Shown here: positions 62,798 to 64,000 of the stretch, piece after piece | Numbering within the stretch: position 1 is the stretch's first letter | How the letters are laid out: each line of letters starts with the position of its first letter | Origin: Bacillota bacterium | Lineage (GTDB): Bacteria > Bacillota > UBA4882 > UBA8346 | Direction: 5' to 3' | DNA length: 64,000 bases | Assembly: GCA_023392595.1 (NCBI GenBank) | Contig: JAEVYU010000062.1 | Location: forward strand, 45,596 to 109,595 | The notes under the pieces: generated by a model | Database searches by the model: none | The model's input: only the letters and a program-made list of their open reading frames with translations | Told to the model about the DNA's origin: nothing | Program-made: the position numbers and the translations under genes

Positions 62798-63841
62798 ATG
62801 GAAGAAGAACGTATCATTGGAGCAACCAAAAGACCGGAAGACTCGGAAGCGGAACTAAGCCTTAGACCCCGGCGTTTTATGGAATATATCGGGCAGAATA
62901 AGGTCAAGGAAAACATGGAAATCTTTATCAAAGCCACCAAAGAGCGTCATGAAGCCTTGGACCATGTTTTGCTCTACGGCCCGCCCGGTTTGGGAAAAAC
63001 TTCCCTGGCGCATATTATCGCCAATGAACTGGATGTCCATATCCGGGTTACTTCCGGACCGGCAGTGGAACGGCCTGCGGATTTGGCCGCTATTTTAACC
63101 AACCTGGAGCCCAACGATGTTTTGTTTGTTGATGAAATTCACCGGCTCAACCATAGTGTGGAAGAGATTCTCTACCCGGCCATGGAAGATTTTGCGCTGG
63201 ATATTATCATTGGTAAAGGGCCCAGCGCCCGTTCGGTGCGGATCGATTTGCCAAAGTTCACCTTAATCGGCGCTACAACCAAGGCCGGCTCTCTGACTTC
63301 GCCGCTCCGGGACCGTTTTGGAATTATCAACCGGTTGGAGTTTTATGATGCGCAAGCTTTGCACCAAATCGTCACCCGCTCGGCTTCTATTTTGGGGATT
63401 CATATTGAAGACAGCGGGGCCTCGGAAATTGCCAGGCGTTCACGGGGGACACCCAGGATCGCCAACCGTTTGTTAAAAAGAGTCCGGGATTTTGCCCAGG
63501 TGAAAACCGACGGAGTCATTAGTAAGCCAACGGCCGATCAGGCATTAAGAATGCTGGAAGTGGATTTAATAGGCCTGGACAACCTAGACCGGATGGTGCT
63601 GTCGACGATCATCGAAAAATTCGACGGCGGCCCGGTGGGCCTCGATACCATTGCCGCTTCCATCAGTGAGGAATCGGAGACGATTGAGGATGTTTGTGAG
63701 CCTTATCTTTTACAGATCGGATTTATTAACCGCACACCCCGTGGCAGGGTCGCCACCCGGCTCGCTTATGAGCACTTGCGGTTGAGATACCCCTCCAAGG
63801 GTGGAGCCGGGCAGGAGGGATTGTTTGGAGAAAGTGAGTAG
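62798..63841 (+). CDS. ruvB: Holliday-junction branch-migration ATPase RuvB
   Basis: This AAA+ protein of 347 aa shows Walker A GPPGLGKT (residues 61-68), Walker B VLFVDEIHRL, sensor-1 TLIGATTKAG, arginine-finger region SPLRDRFGI, and the C-terminal winged helix RTPRGRVATRLAYEHL. It follows ruvA by 7 bp with only a weak ribosome site, suggesting coupled translation. The remaining 63842-64000 contains no gene I can support. Confidence 0.97.
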   Translation: MEEERIIGATKRPEDSEAELSLRPRRFMEYIGQNKVKENMEIFIKATKERHEALDHVLLYGPPGLGKTSLAHIIANELDVHIRVTSGPAVERPADLAAILTNLEPNDVLFVDEIHRLNHSVEEILYPAMEDFALDIIIGKGPSARSVRIDLPKFTLIGATTKAGSLTSPLRDRFGIINRLEFYDAQALHQIVTRSASILGIHIEDSGASEIARRSRGTPRIANRLLKRVRDFAQVKTDGVISKPTADQALRMLEVDLIGLDNLDRMVLSTIIEKFDGGPVGLDTIAASISEESETIEDVCEPYLLQIGFINRTPRGRVATRLAYEHLRLRYPSKGGAGQEGLFGESE

Positions 63842-64000
63842 TCATGGGGGAAAGTTATTGATTATTTTTTGTACTTAGGGAACCACTGATTAATTAACCT
63901 TCCAGCATTTTTCTTGATTAAATTTTTTGATTTTGAAGCATTTAAAGGCTAATATTCACCATACTTTACTGTTTCTAGGGGTATTCACCCGAAAAAGGGC

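Noticed and set aside
63870..63905. Possible insertion-sequence end (agggaaccactgatta)
   Set aside because: Only one end could lie in the window and no transposase is visible, so the idea cannot be tested here.
1..64000. tRNA, rRNA or CRISPR arrays
   Set aside because: No cloverleaf-like segment, rRNA signature or regularly spaced repeat was seen by eye; a covariance-model scan was not possible.

Overview
The window is a chromosomal stretch of an apparently anaerobic, endospore-forming member of the Bacillota. The support is Bacillota-type gene content: YesM/YesN-style two-component regulation, an FloA/NfeD pair, an AddA/AddB-like pair, AzlCD, strong AGGAGG-type ribosome sites with frequent TTG/GTG starts, and a small CotD-like spore-coat protein at 43964-44161. 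The genus cannot be fixed from sequence alone. Neither solute-binding protein has a convincing lipobox, which would fit a diderm envelope, but this is inference. No rRNA, tRNA or CRISPR array was seen.

Positions 1-4480 differ from the rest. Five AT-rich hypothetical genes, all on the + strand, are separated by 160-420 bp noncoding blocks that are clearly less AT-rich. These blocks share short conserved boxes in a fixed order (accatcc, gcgtgtaag, attcatgaagt...acatcc, aagtcctgta-gatccg, a final ggcccatcgtgg-like box) and several potential stems. This looks like an array of cassettes built from one ORF plus one element, and it is the best candidate for an undescribed system in the window.

Positions 4669-10440 hold a complete peptide ABC importer in the order A-B-C-D-F. 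A related palindromic repeat lies after the first gene and again after the last. At 10954-14662 an HxlR-type regulator, frameshifted in a T7 run, faces a divergent redox and electrophile cluster: aldo/keto reductase with ferredoxin domain, 4-OT tautomerase, nitroreductase, zinc alcohol dehydrogenase and a deleted nitroreductase remnant. Positions 14919-23853 hold a YesM/YesN pair, a sugar ABC importer without its ATPase, and a large cytosolic six-hairpin enzyme, probably a carbohydrate-uptake locus. Positions 24172-26786 encode a membrane class III nucleotide cyclase overlapping a membrane coiled-coil protein.

Positions 26843-43766 carry mostly housekeeping and accessory genes: FloA/NfeD, an SbmA-like ABC protein, TerC, an AEC transporter, a SET-domain methyltransferase, a glyoxalase-fold protein, AzlCD, a degenerate kinase convergent with a UbiB-family kinase, an MFS transporter, a NodB deacetylase, PpnP, oleate hydratase and NDK. 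Positions 43767-44681 are gene-poor and hold a MITE-like element, the CotD-like gene and a possible small transcript. Positions 44682-51234 encode an AddB/AddA-like helicase-nuclease.

Positions 51401-61259 mix an AraC regulator with a divergent aldo/keto reductase, a nitrilase-family enzyme with a decayed second copy of its 3' end, an XRE regulator with two palindromic operators, a truncated aspartyl-protease gene, FolE2, a PHP enzyme and a DUF362 ferredoxin protein. The window ends with ruvC-ruvA-ruvB for Holliday-junction processing. Several pseudogene fragments and inverted-repeat elements indicate ongoing gene loss and small-element activity.
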